From JAHEJA01 sp965657215 (GTDB lineage Bacteria > Pseudomonadota > Alphaproteobacteria > Rhodobacterales > Rhodobacteraceae), in NCBI GenBank assembly GCA_965657215.1, contig CBFHNR010000016.1, forward strand, positions 1 to 60,892: a stretch of DNA of 60,892 bases, in the 5' to 3' direction. A model generated the notes under the pieces. The model worked only from the letters and a program-made list of their open reading frames with translations, had not been told where the DNA came from and did no database searches. Below, in pieces: positions 54,098-60,892 of the stretch; position 1 is the first letter of the stretch; every line of letters starts with the position of its first letter. The translations under genes were made by a program, and so were the position numbers.

Positions 54098-55312
54098 ATG
54101 ACAGATCACTTTGATATCGTAATCGTTGGCGGTGGCCTAAACGGAACAGTCATGGGCTTGGCTGCGGCGCAAGCGGGGTTTTCCGTTGCGATTGTGGATG
54201 CCCAAAAAATCGCGTCGAAATCGACACCGGGTTTTGACGGACGCTCTTATGCCATTGCGCTTGCCTCGACACGGTTGATGCAAGGGATTGGCATCTGGTC
54301 TGATCTTGTGGCGAATGCTCAACCCATGCTGGATATCAAAGTTACCGATGGGCGTGCCAACGAAGGCCCCTCGCCTTTTTTCATGCATTTTGATCATCGC
54401 GAGATCGAAGCAGGCCCCATGGGCTACATGGTAGAAGACCGCCATCTCCGCCCTGCGCTTCTCGCCGCCATCGAACGTGAAGCCAAAATCACTTATTTCG
54501 ACAACACCCGTGTGCTAAGCGAAACCCAAACTGGGACGACTGTGACCCTTGTGTGTGACGACGGCAAAGAATTAAACGCACAGCTGGTGATTGCCGCAGA
54601 TGGGCGAAACAGCCAAATCGCGAGAAGAGCGGGCATCCGACGCAAAGGGTGGAGCTATCCGCAAACCGCACTTGTCTGTGCGATAGAACACGAACTGCCG
54701 CATGAGGGCGTAGCCTGTCAGTATTTCATGCCTCCTGGTCCACTTGCCATTCTTCCCTTGACTGGCAATAGATCCTCGATCGTTTGGAGCGAAAGCCACG
54801 ATCAAGCGGCTAAAATTATGACGCTCAGCGATCGGGATTACCTTGAGGTTCTTAAGCCAAGGTTTGGCAAATACCTTGGCAATATCACGCTAGCGGGAAA
54901 GCGATTTTCCTATCCGCTTGATTTGACCGTAGCAGAACGCTTTGTGGCGCAGCGAGTCGCTTTGATTGGGGACGCAGCGCATGGGGTGCATCCGATAGCG
55001 GGCCAAGGGTTGAACGCTGGTCTCAAAGATATCGCTTCCCTGAGAGACGTACTGGTGCAATCCAAATTAAGAGGCGAAGATTTTGGGTCCATCGCCGTGC
55101 TAGAGCGCTATCAAGAATGGCGTCGGTTTGACGCAAATGCTTTGGCCTTTGCAACCGATGTCTTCAACAAACTCTTTTCCAACGACAATCCGCTTTTGCG
55201 ATTAGGCCGTGATTTAGGGATGGGGCTGGTTAACGCGGTGCCCAAATTACGACGTAGCTTTATCAAAGAGGCCGCTGGGTTAACAGGTGACTTGCCAGAA
55301 TTGATGAAGTGA
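54098..55312 (+). CDS. FAD-dependent ubiquinone biosynthesis hydroxylase (UbiH/UbiF/COQ6 family)
   Basis: A 404-residue flavoprotein monooxygenase. It starts MTDHFDIVIVGGGLNGTVMG (Rossmann GxGxxG), has the DG-type motif VIAADGRNSQIAR and the second FAD motif VALIGDAAHGVHPIAGQGLNAGLKD (shown in part). The regiospecificity on the quinone ring cannot be read from sequence. The frame opens earlier inside the amidase gene, and 54098 gives the family length and N-terminus. Divergent from the amidase gene, it meets the Trm112 gene end to end. Confidence 0.9.
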   Translation: MTDHFDIVIVGGGLNGTVMGLAAAQAGFSVAIVDAQKIASKSTPGFDGRSYAIALASTRLMQGIGIWSDLVANAQPMLDIKVTDGRANEGPSPFFMHFDHREIEAGPMGYMVEDRHLRPALLAAIEREAKITYFDNTRVLSETQTGTTVTLVCDDGKELNAQLVIAADGRNSQIARRAGIRRKGWSYPQTALVCAIEHELPHEGVACQYFMPPGPLAILPLTGNRSSIVWSESHDQAAKIMTLSDRDYLEVLKPRFGKYLGNITLAGKRFSYPLDLTVAERFVAQRVALIGDAAHGVHPIAGQGLNAGLKDIASLRDVLVQSKLRGEDFGSIAVLERYQEWRRFDANALAFATDVFNKLFSNDNPLLRLGRDLGMGLVNAVPKLRRSFIKEAAGLTGDLPELMK

Positions 55313-55507
55313 TCAATCCGCGTCCAAAGTCCGCGCTTCGTCAACAAGCATAATTGGGATACCTTCACGGATCGGAAAGGCAAGGTTTGCACGTTTTGAG
55401 ATCAACTCATGTGCATCCGCGTCATACTCGAGTGACCCCTGAGTCAGCGGGCAAATGAGCGCCTCTAACATGCGTCTGTCGATTACGGACGTAGGCTTTG
55501 TTGTCAT
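55313..55507 (-). CDS. Trm112/UPF0434 family protein
   Basis: A 64-residue protein matching YcaR/Trm112: MLEALICPLTQGSLEYD, then RANLAFPIREGIPIMLVDEAR. Only one cysteine remains of the zinc pair, as is usual in this bacterial subgroup. Eukaryotic Trm112 activates methyltransferases, but the bacterial role is unclear. Its start overlaps the LON-domain gene stop by 4 bp. Confidence 0.9.
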   Translation of the reverse strand: MTTKPTSVIDRRMLEALICPLTQGSLEYDADAHELISKRANLAFPIREGIPIMLVDEARTLDAD

Positions 55508-56142
55508 TGTAATATTTCCTTAGCATCGCCGCCACGAAGACTATATTCGATCAACGTCACCAGAGTTTCCCGACGCGTCATTAAGCTAGGGGCTTCTAAA
55601 AGGGCTTGCTTGTCCTCTTTTTCGAAATCAAGCATCATGGACAATGAATTGATCAACAGCTCATCATCCGCGTCCTTCATCGCCTCCCAATCTGTGGTTA
55701 GGCCACGGGCCTCAAAATATTTGGCCAAAAGGTTGTAGAAGCCCTCGCGATCAAATTCGCTGTCGAGCGCTGAGGCCGCTTGATCCGCCTCAAACCCAGA
55801 CCAATCAACATTAAACCGACGATAAGGCTGAAAACCCGTTTCTTCTTCGCGAATGCGATAACGTGATATACCCGTTAGAGTGATCATATACCGCCCGTCT
55901 TCTGTTTCGGAAAACTGCGTCAAACGACCAGCGCAACCAATAGTCTGCAAGCGCTCTTCACCCTGAAAAACAGTTGGCTGTATCATACCCATCATTCTGT
56001 GCTGTGTTTTCATGACATCTTCAATCATCGCTAAATAGCGTGGTTCAAAGATGTGCAGAGGCAGTTGCGACCGAGGTAGCAAAAGCGCCCCAGGTAAAGG
56101 AAACACAGGGATGATCGAGGGCAGGTCTATACGTTGGCTCAT
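55504..56142 (-). CDS. LON substrate-binding domain protein
   Basis: A 212-residue protein consisting only of the Lon N-terminal domain: IPVFPLPGALLLPRSQLPLHIFEPRYL (shown in part), then CAGRLTQFSETEDGRYMITLTG. There is no ATPase or protease part, as in other free-standing LON proteins. It lies between the thioredoxin and Trm112 genes, which are probably co-transcribed. Confidence 0.92.
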   Translation of the reverse strand: MSQRIDLPSIIPVFPLPGALLLPRSQLPLHIFEPRYLAMIEDVMKTQHRMMGMIQPTVFQGEERLQTIGCAGRLTQFSETEDGRYMITLTGISRYRIREEETGFQPYRRFNVDWSGFEADQAASALDSEFDREGFYNLLAKYFEARGLTTDWEAMKDADDELLINSLSMMLDFEKEDKQALLEAPSLMTRRETLVTLIEYSLRGGDAKEILQ

Positions 56143-56169
56143 AGGAACTTACCTAGCCTGATTTCGGGG

Positions 56170-57084
56170 TTAAGCAAATAAGATTGAACTTAATTTGCGG
56201 CGTCCATTTAGGACGACGGGATCATTGGGCTTTAGGGCATCAAAAATTGTGAACAACTGCGTTTTCGCCGCAGCCTCATTCCAGTCACGATCCCGCTTGA
56301 AGAGGTCCAACAATTGATTAACCGCTTCTTCAGCTTGATCCGCCGCATAAAGCGCCTGTGCGTAATCAAATCGGGCTTGGTGATTATTTTGATCAGCTTC
56401 AACTGCGGCAAGCAATTCCCCTAATGGCCCTGCATCCTTGGCTTGCTTTGCCAATTCTAACTGTGCAAAGGCGGCCTCGATTTCGACGCTGCTAGACACT
56501 TCGGCGGGCGCGCCGTTCAAAACAGCTTCCGCCTGTTCCAAATCATCCATCGCCATGTGGCTGCGTGCAAGGCCTGCAAAAGCAGGGGCGTTTAACGGAT
56601 CCTCGCCTAAAATCGCCGCAAATGTTTGGGCCGCATCATCAAATTCGCCCTCTTCCAACATTTGCTCAGCCGCCTCAACCGCCTCGGCTAATCCGCCATC
56701 AACGGACCCACCGCCCGCTTCGACGACGCGTTTAACAAAGTCTTGGATTTCCGATTGCGGCACGGCCCCTTGAAACCCATCAATCGGCTGGCCCTGATAG
56801 AATGCATAGACGGTTGGAATTGACTGAACCCGCATTTGTCCGGCGATCATTTGATTTTCGTCGACGTTGATCTTCGCCATTTTAACAGCACCGCCTGCTG
56901 CAATAACAGCTTCTTCTAGCTGTGGGCCAAGCGTCTTGCAGGGACCACACCAGGGCGCCCAGAAATCAACGATGACAGGGGTTGTTTGGCTTGCCTCAAC
57001 CACCTCTGCCATAAAATTGGCTTCTGTGACATCGATGACCAAATCACTGTTATCTGGCGTTTGGCTTTGTCCTAATTCTAACAT
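56170..57084 (-). CDS. Thioredoxin domain/TPR co-chaperone (CnoX/YbbN-like)
   Basis: A 304-residue fusion. Residues 15-120 are a thioredoxin domain with active site WCGPC (C46, C49), intact unlike E. coli YbbN. Residues 130-300 are TPR-like helical repeats (AAQTFAAILGEDPLNAPAFA and following). Family members protect chaperone clients from oxidation. It is the first gene of the thioredoxin-LON-Trm112 unit. Confidence 0.92.
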   Translation of the reverse strand: MLELGQSQTPDNSDLVIDVTEANFMAEVVEASQTTPVIVDFWAPWCGPCKTLGPQLEEAVIAAGGAVKMAKINVDENQMIAGQMRVQSIPTVYAFYQGQPIDGFQGAVPQSEIQDFVKRVVEAGGGSVDGGLAEAVEAAEQMLEEGEFDDAAQTFAAILGEDPLNAPAFAGLARSHMAMDDLEQAEAVLNGAPAEVSSSVEIEAAFAQLELAKQAKDAGPLGELLAAVEADQNNHQARFDYAQALYAADQAEEAVNQLLDLFKRDRDWNEAAAKTQLFTIFDALKPNDPVVLNGRRKLSSILFA

Positions 57085-57135
57085 ATCGGCTCTCTTGCTA
57101 TTGCTTGATTTATATATGGGTCACGCGGTTGGGTT

Positions 57136-57924
57136 TTAAAGGTCAAAGGTCGCAAAGACGGGGGCATGATCACTGGGTTTTTCCCAGCCACGCACATGCC
57201 GCAGCACACGCGAAGAATGTGCTTTGCTCGCGATATCAGGGGTTGCCCAAACGTGATCAAGGCGACGGCCCTTATCCGCGGCGTCCCAATCTTTGGCTCG
57301 ATAGGACCACCAGCTATAAAGCAATCCATCAGGGATATCTTGGCGCGTGATATCCACCCAATCCGCAGAGGCCTGAACCTGTGCCAAGTGTTCGATCTCA
57401 ATTGGCGTATGCGAGACAACTTTGAGCATCTTTTTATGATCCCAAACATCATCCTCGCGTGGCGCGATGTTGATATCACCCACAAGGATGGATTTCTCGG
57501 GCGGATGGGCGATGAAATAGTCCCGCATCTCGGTGAGGTAATCCAGCTTTTGACCGAATTTTTCATTCTTTTCACGGTTGGCTTCATCGCCGCCCGCTGG
57601 AACGTAAAAATTGTGAATGGTCACTCCATTTTCCAAGGTTCCCGCTACATGTCTTGCATGACCAAGGTTGGCGAAATCTTCGGCAGCGGCTTCGACCATT
57701 GGAATTTTGGAAAATATCGCAACGCCATTATACCCCTTCTGACCACGCGCAACCATGTGCGAATATCCAAGCTCTTGAAACCGCTCAACGGGGATTTGAT
57801 CCACGGGGGATTTGCACTCTTGCAGACATAAAACATCTGGAGCTTCTTGGGTCATGAGATCGGCAACCAGATCAACGCGAAGGCGGACTGAATTGATATT
57901 CCATGTCGCAAGAGTGAAAGACAT
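57136..57924 (-). CDS. xth: Exodeoxyribonuclease III
   Basis: An AP endonuclease and 3'-exonuclease of base-excision repair. The 262 residues include LATWNINSVRLR, LCLQECKSPVDQIP (metal-binding glutamate), GDINIAPREDDVWD and KPSDHAPVFATFDL. The ATG at 57924 has GGGAG 7 bases upstream. A GTG one codon earlier is also in frame. Confidence 0.95.
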   Translation of the reverse strand: MSFTLATWNINSVRLRVDLVADLMTQEAPDVLCLQECKSPVDQIPVERFQELGYSHMVARGQKGYNGVAIFSKIPMVEAAAEDFANLGHARHVAGTLENGVTIHNFYVPAGGDEANREKNEKFGQKLDYLTEMRDYFIAHPPEKSILVGDINIAPREDDVWDHKKMLKVVSHTPIEIEHLAQVQASADWVDITRQDIPDGLLYSWWSYRAKDWDAADKGRRLDHVWATPDIASKAHSSRVLRHVRGWEKPSDHAPVFATFDL

Positions 57925-57987
57925 CACATAACTCCCAAAGCAATTTCTTAGGTGTTAGCATGCCTCTAATTTGGGGGACAGACCCAA

Positions 57988-58371
57988 TTAATCATATGCG
58001 ATAATTTCATATTCAACGGACTCGTCGTCAACAAAATAGAACCTTCGACCCGGCTCGTAATCGCCATGGTTAACAGGGGTGAATCCGAGTGCTTTCACTT
58101 TGGTTTCTATAGCTTCCAAATCTGCGACAACGATCCCGATGTGGTTCAAATTACCAGAACCGCTATAGCGCGCATCACCCGCCGCCGAAATGTCTTCTGG
58201 TGCATAAAGCGCGATATATTGAGCGTCATCCCCGCAATGGACAGTGTAGCCGCCCATCATACCCGCCCCTTCCCAGCGAATTCTCCACCCGAATAAATCG
58301 CCTAACATTTTGGCCGTCTTATGTGGGTTTGGGACGGTTATATTTACGTGCTCTAACATTATTTGTGTCAT
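57988..58371 (-). CDS. VOC family (glyoxalase/bleomycin-resistance fold) protein under a SoxR promoter
   Basis: A 127-residue metalloenzyme-fold protein with two beta-alpha repeats. Likely metal ligands are H8 (LEHVNITV), the histidine in LNHIGIVV, and E122 (VEYEIIAYD). AAGGAG lies 8 bases before the ATG. Its promoter holds a SoxR box with a 19-bp spacer, so it should be induced by redox-cycling agents. It could inactivate such a compound or dispose of a toxic aldehyde. The reaction is unknown. Confidence 0.85.
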   Translation of the reverse strand: MTQIMLEHVNITVPNPHKTAKMLGDLFGWRIRWEGAGMMGGYTVHCGDDAQYIALYAPEDISAAGDARYSGSGNLNHIGIVVADLEAIETKVKALGFTPVNHGDYEPGRRFYFVDDESVEYEIIAYD

Positions 58372-58402
58372 GCTTCGTCTCCTTAATAAGTTGACAAAGA
58401 CA

Positions 58403-58433
58403 AGCCTAATTCCTCAAGTTAACTTGAGATCAA
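58403..58433 (-). promoter_or_regulatory. SoxR-controlled promoter of the VOC gene
   Basis: On the minus strand -35 TTGATC (58428-58433) and -10 TAGGCT (58403-58408) are 19 bp apart. The spacer contains the SoxR box: on the plus strand 58412-58429 reads CCTCAAGTTAACTTGAGA, matching the 18-bp enterobacterial soxS operator in 17 positions. The gene for a SoxR protein is on the other side, and a TTGACA at 58391-58396 facing it could make this autoregulatory. Confidence 0.82.
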
Positions 58434-58445
58434 GGACTATTTGCG

Positions 58446-58982
58446 ATGCCAGAAATTTCGATTGGAACCCTATCAAAGCGCACTGGAATGGCCGTTTCAG
58501 CTATTCGATATTATGAAGAAGTTGGCCTCATTCACCCGAATAGAACCGCATCGGGTCAGCGCAGATTTGCGAAATCAGATATTCGCCGCATTGCCTTTGT
58601 CATAGCCACACAGCGTTTGGGATTTTCCTTACCAGAGATTCGCTCACAGCTGGCCCTGTTGCCAAACAATCGCACACCAACTGTTGAGGATTGGTCAGTG
58701 CTTTCGCAACATTTTCAAGCCAAAATTAATGCGCGCATTCAGGATCTAGAACGATTACGCGATACTTTGGATGGCTGCATTGGATGCGGATGCTTGTCAC
58801 TTAAGAAATGTGCGCTTTACAATCCAAATGACATCGCCGCCAAATCAGGACCGGGACCACAGTTCCTTTTGGCAAAAAAAAGACCCGGGATAAACCCGGG
58901 CCAGTCCAACAGGGAGGAAGCATATCTTAACCCGGATATGCGCGGGGTTCGTATCTTGCGATATATAGACTTTAGCAAATAG
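58446..58982 (+). CDS. soxR: Redox-sensing MerR-family activator SoxR, with an extended C-terminus
   Basis: A 178-residue regulator with the MerR helix-turn-helix (SIGTLSKRTGMAVSAIRYYEE, shown in part), a dimerisation helix, and the 2Fe-2S ligands C111, C114, C116 and C122 in the SoxR pattern C-x2-C-x-C-x5-C. Typical SoxR proteins end near residue 150. Here the frame runs on about 30 residues through a hairpin and terminator sequence of the opposite strand, and that tail may be chance coding. It should activate the adjacent VOC gene. Confidence 0.92.
   Translation: MPEISIGTLSKRTGMAVSAIRYYEEVGLIHPNRTASGQRRFAKSDIRRIAFVIATQRLGFSLPEIRSQLALLPNNRTPTVEDWSVLSQHFQAKINARIQDLERLRDTLDGCIGCGCLSLKKCALYNPNDIAAKSGPGPQFLLAKKRPGINPGQSNREEAYLNPDMRGVRILRYIDFSK
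58874..58944 (-). terminator. Minus-strand intrinsic terminator and candidate small RNA
   Basis: Reading the minus strand, a stem GCATATC/GATATGC (58920-58941) is followed by a CCTCCC-containing single-stranded stretch. Next come a CCCGGG/CCCGGG hairpin (58884-58900) and eight T (58874-58881). The simplest reading is the terminator of the response-regulator gene ending at 59004. A weak TTGCTA-N16-AGATAC promoter (58951-58978) could also give a free RNA of about 70 nt starting near 58944. Confidence 0.6.
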
Positions 58983-59003
58983 TTTGCTTCAAATAAACGT
59001 AAC

Positions 59004-59690
59004 TTAAGTATTAAGTTTGTATCCTCCAGAATCGGTCAAAATAAGGCGCGCTTGTGACGGATCTGTCTCAATCTTCTGTCTGAGGCGATAAATATGGGTT
59101 TCCAACGTGTGCGTGGTCACCCCCGCATTATAACCCCAAACCTCATGTAATAAGGTATCGCGTGGAACAACTTTATCAGTCGAACGGTAAAGAAACTTTA
59201 AAATATTGGTTTCTTTTTCCGTCAATCGGATTTTTTTATCGTCCTGTGTCATCAGCATTTTGGCAGAGGGCTTGAAGACATATTGCCCCAAAATTAACGT
59301 CGCATCCTCAGAATTTTCGTGCTGACGGAGTTGGGCGCGCACGCGGGCCAAGAGAACAGGAAACTTGAACGGCTTGGTCACATAATCATTTGCCCCAGCG
59401 TCCAAGCCTAGAATCGTATCTGCATCACTGTCGTGACCAGTAAGCATGATGATCGGACATTTGATGCCTTGTTTGCGCATCAAGCGGCACAACTCACGCC
59501 CATCTGTGTCAGGAAGGCCAACATCTAAAATGACGATATCATAGTCATCTGCTTTCGCCGCTGTTAACCCAGTGGCGCCATCTCCGGCTTCTTCTACGCT
59601 GAATTCCTCAGTAATGCGAAGTTGTTCGGCCAGTGCATCGCGCAAATCTTCGTCATCATCCACTAGCAAAATCTTTTTCATATGAGCCAT
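59004..59690 (-). CDS. OmpR/PhoB family response regulator (CenR-like)
   Basis: A 228-residue two-component regulator. Its receiver has the acid pocket DDDED (11-15), phospho-acceptor D56 (ILDVGLPDTDG) and K106 (YVTKPFKFPVLLARVRAQLR). A winged-helix DNA-binding domain fills about 130-228. The start has AGGAGGG at an ideal distance. The receiver end resembles the alphaproteobacterial CenR envelope regulator, but I cannot confirm that. No kinase is adjacent. Confidence 0.9.
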   Translation of the reverse strand: MAHMKKILLVDDDEDLRDALAEQLRITEEFSVEEAGDGATGLTAAKADDYDIVILDVGLPDTDGRELCRLMRKQGIKCPIIMLTGHDSDADTILGLDAGANDYVTKPFKFPVLLARVRAQLRQHENSEDATLILGQYVFKPSAKMLMTQDDKKIRLTEKETNILKFLYRSTDKVVPRDTLLHEVWGYNAGVTTHTLETHIYRLRQKIETDPSQARLILTDSGGYKLNT

Positions 59691-59855
59691 GACGCCCTCC
59701 TGTCTTGAGACTAAGATGAAAGTCTAATGCGCTTATTTCAAGGGACAGCCACGCCCGTTCACACATTCGTGTGAGTTTTCTATGTATTTGAAACAAACGG
59801 CTCAGGAACTGAAACATCAAAGCCGTATTTCAATTCCTTTTGAAACCTCGTAAAC

Positions 59856-60892
59856 ATGAGAAAACAACCGGATACCTCGATGCATTTTGGGCCAAACATC
59901 ACAGAGCAATTAGGACGCGCGCGGGCTGATTTACGCATGGGCGTGCCTGTGGTACTGACTGGAACGCCTTCGGTTGTCGTCTTTCCAACAGAAACCCTGA
60001 CAGAAGATAAATTTCAACACCTGCTGGCTTTGGGATCACTGACCTTGGCAATAACCGCGCGTCGTGCCGAGTCATTGAAAACCTTTGTCATGGATGGAGA
60101 TATCGCGCGTCTCGCTATTCCCAAGGGGCAGTCATTGTCATGGATCAAGGCTGTTGCCGATCCTTCCCAAGACCTCAACACCCCCCTCAAAGGTCCCTTT
60201 CAAGGGGTTTGGGATGGCACCCCCGCCCCCGCGCGGGCGGCAATCCAGCTTATCAAATCAGCACAGCTCTTACCCGCGGCAATCCTTTGTGAAATCAAAG
60301 ATGCCTTGGCCTTTGCCGCCACGCACAATTTGACCACCCTTAGCTATGAGGCCGCTCAGACCCGATTGCAGCAAACAAATATGTTGTCGGACATTGTTTC
60401 CGCACGCCTCCCAACAACGGCTGCATCCCAAGGCCGCTTGCATGTCTTTCGCCCCAACAACGGGAGCGACGAACATTATGCCATGGAAATTGGCCGTCCC
60501 AATCGGCGCGACCCTGTGCTGGTTCGATTGCACTCTGCCTGTTTTACGGGCGATGTCATGGGGAGCTTGAAATGCGATTGTGGACCACAACTTCGTGCGG
60601 CATTGTCAGAAATGGGCGCACAGAACAGCGGTGTATTATTGTATTTGAACCAAGAAGGCCGCGGTATAGGCCTTGCAAATAAAATGCGTGCATATTCGCT
60701 TCAAGATCAAGGCTATGACACAGTTGAGGCCAATCACCGCCTTGGGTTTGAGGATGACGAACGCGATTTCAGGCTTGGTGCGACGATTCTCAAGGATATG
60801 GGCATCGGCACCATTCGGCTTTTGACAAACAACCCTGCCAAAGTTGCCATGATGGAAAAGCAAGGCATCAAGGTCAGCGAACGTGTGCCGCT
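59856..60892 (+). CDS. ribA: GTP cyclohydrolase II with extra N-terminal domain (3' truncated)
   Basis: The first step of riboflavin synthesis. The GCH II domain (from about residue 185) shows VLVRLHSACFTGDVMG and a zinc motif C-x10-C-x-C ending CDC, then YLNQEGRGIGLANKMRAYSL. The first about 180 residues resemble neither a normal RibB active site nor the short E. coli RibA, and look like a degenerate DHBP-synthase-type domain. The frame opens at ATG 59856, with a second ATG at 59880, and neither has a good Shine-Dalgarno. The gene runs off the window without a stop. Confidence 0.88.
   Translation, partial: MRKQPDTSMHFGPNITEQLGRARADLRMGVPVVLTGTPSVVVFPTETLTEDKFQHLLALGSLTLAITARRAESLKTFVMDGDIARLAIPKGQSLSWIKAVADPSQDLNTPLKGPFQGVWDGTPAPARAAIQLIKSAQLLPAAILCEIKDALAFAATHNLTTLSYEAAQTRLQQTNMLSDIVSARLPTTAASQGRLHVFRPNNGSDEHYAMEIGRPNRRDPVLVRLHSACFTGDVMGSLKCDCGPQLRAALSEMGAQNSGVLLYLNQEGRGIGLANKMRAYSLQDQGYDTVEANHRLGFEDDERDFRLGATILKDMGIGTIRLLTNNPAKVAMMEKQGIKVSERVP

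Noticed and set aside
59769..59784. TCACAC-ATTC-GTGTGA hairpin between the response regulator gene and ribA
   Set aside because: Short stem with no promoter or riboswitch context. The riboflavin (FMN) riboswitch core is not present.
1..60892. Mobile elements, CRISPR arrays, toxin-antitoxin or phage-defence genes
   Set aside because: None seen. No transposase, integrase, direct-repeat array or recognised defence gene lies in the window, and the gene content is that of a stable chromosomal backbone.

Overview
The window is ordinary chromosomal DNA of a marine-type alphaproteobacterium, most likely a Rhodobacterales (Roseobacter-group) member with unusually moderate GC. This rests on gene order rather than a database search. 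The folK-rpoZ-rsh-pdxJ-acpS-lepB-rnc-era-recO run, the ftsK-lolA pair, the Trm112-LON-thioredoxin run, the GT14/DUF5928 glycosyltransferase beside a sulfotransferase, and a GTP cyclohydrolase II with an extra N-terminal domain all fit that group. I see no phage, insertion sequence, CRISPR array or rRNA. One tRNA (Phe) is present. Two 98-base runs of N (14140-14237 and 34314-34411) interrupt a hybrid sensor kinase and polA. Both are placeholders for larger losses.

Layout. 1-2505: end of a fused dipeptide-type ABC ATPase, then an M24 peptidase. 2674-3169: a small cytochrome c behind a CueR-like promoter. 3509-3583: tRNA-Phe. 3723-12316 (minus): the housekeeping run for folate, RNA polymerase omega, (p)ppGpp, vitamin B6, ACP activation, signal peptidase, RNase III, Era and RecO. 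12457-14537: NYN protein and hybrid kinase. 14710-17764 (plus): ispH, DUF3429, methyltransferase, rnhA and a TRIC-like channel, mostly overlapping. 17761-20916: secreted protein, dapB, rbfA, a small heat-shock protein with a likely RNA thermometer, and a secreted trypsin-like protease. 20982-24862 (minus): glcDEF. 25642-32253 (minus): a tightly overlapping MoxR-DUF58-BatA/DUF4159-membrane protein operon. 32321-36754: DUF1285, polA, a secreted protein, a 59-residue zinc-finger protein and an ABC ATPase without an adjacent permease. 36798-41385: HIT protein, the glycosyltransferase/sulfotransferase pair, adenosine kinase and nth. 41543-47691: OmpA lipoprotein, fRMsr, thiolase, a STAS/anti-sigma kinase pair, gamma-glutamyltranspeptidase, HspQ and a lytic transglycosylase lipoprotein. 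47713-57924: lolA, ftsK, aminotransferase, amidase, ubiH-type hydroxylase, Trm112, LON, thioredoxin-TPR and xth. 57988-60892: VOC protein and SoxR sharing a SoxR box, an OmpR-type regulator, and a truncated ribA.

The best leads are regulatory. (1) A nearly perfect SoxR box with a 19-bp spacer lies between soxR and the VOC gene. (2) A CueR-type 19-bp-spacer promoter drives a cytochrome c gene with no copper genes visible. (3) A hairpin with a ROSE-type UYGCU motif covers the Shine-Dalgarno of the hsp20 gene. (4) A terminator and candidate small RNA is embedded in the antisense of an extended soxR 3' end. (5) A 13-bp inverted repeat of GACGTC palindromes lies upstream of a gamma-glutamyltranspeptidase gene. 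Among protein systems, the four-gene MoxR operon and the glycan-sulfation pair are the least explained.
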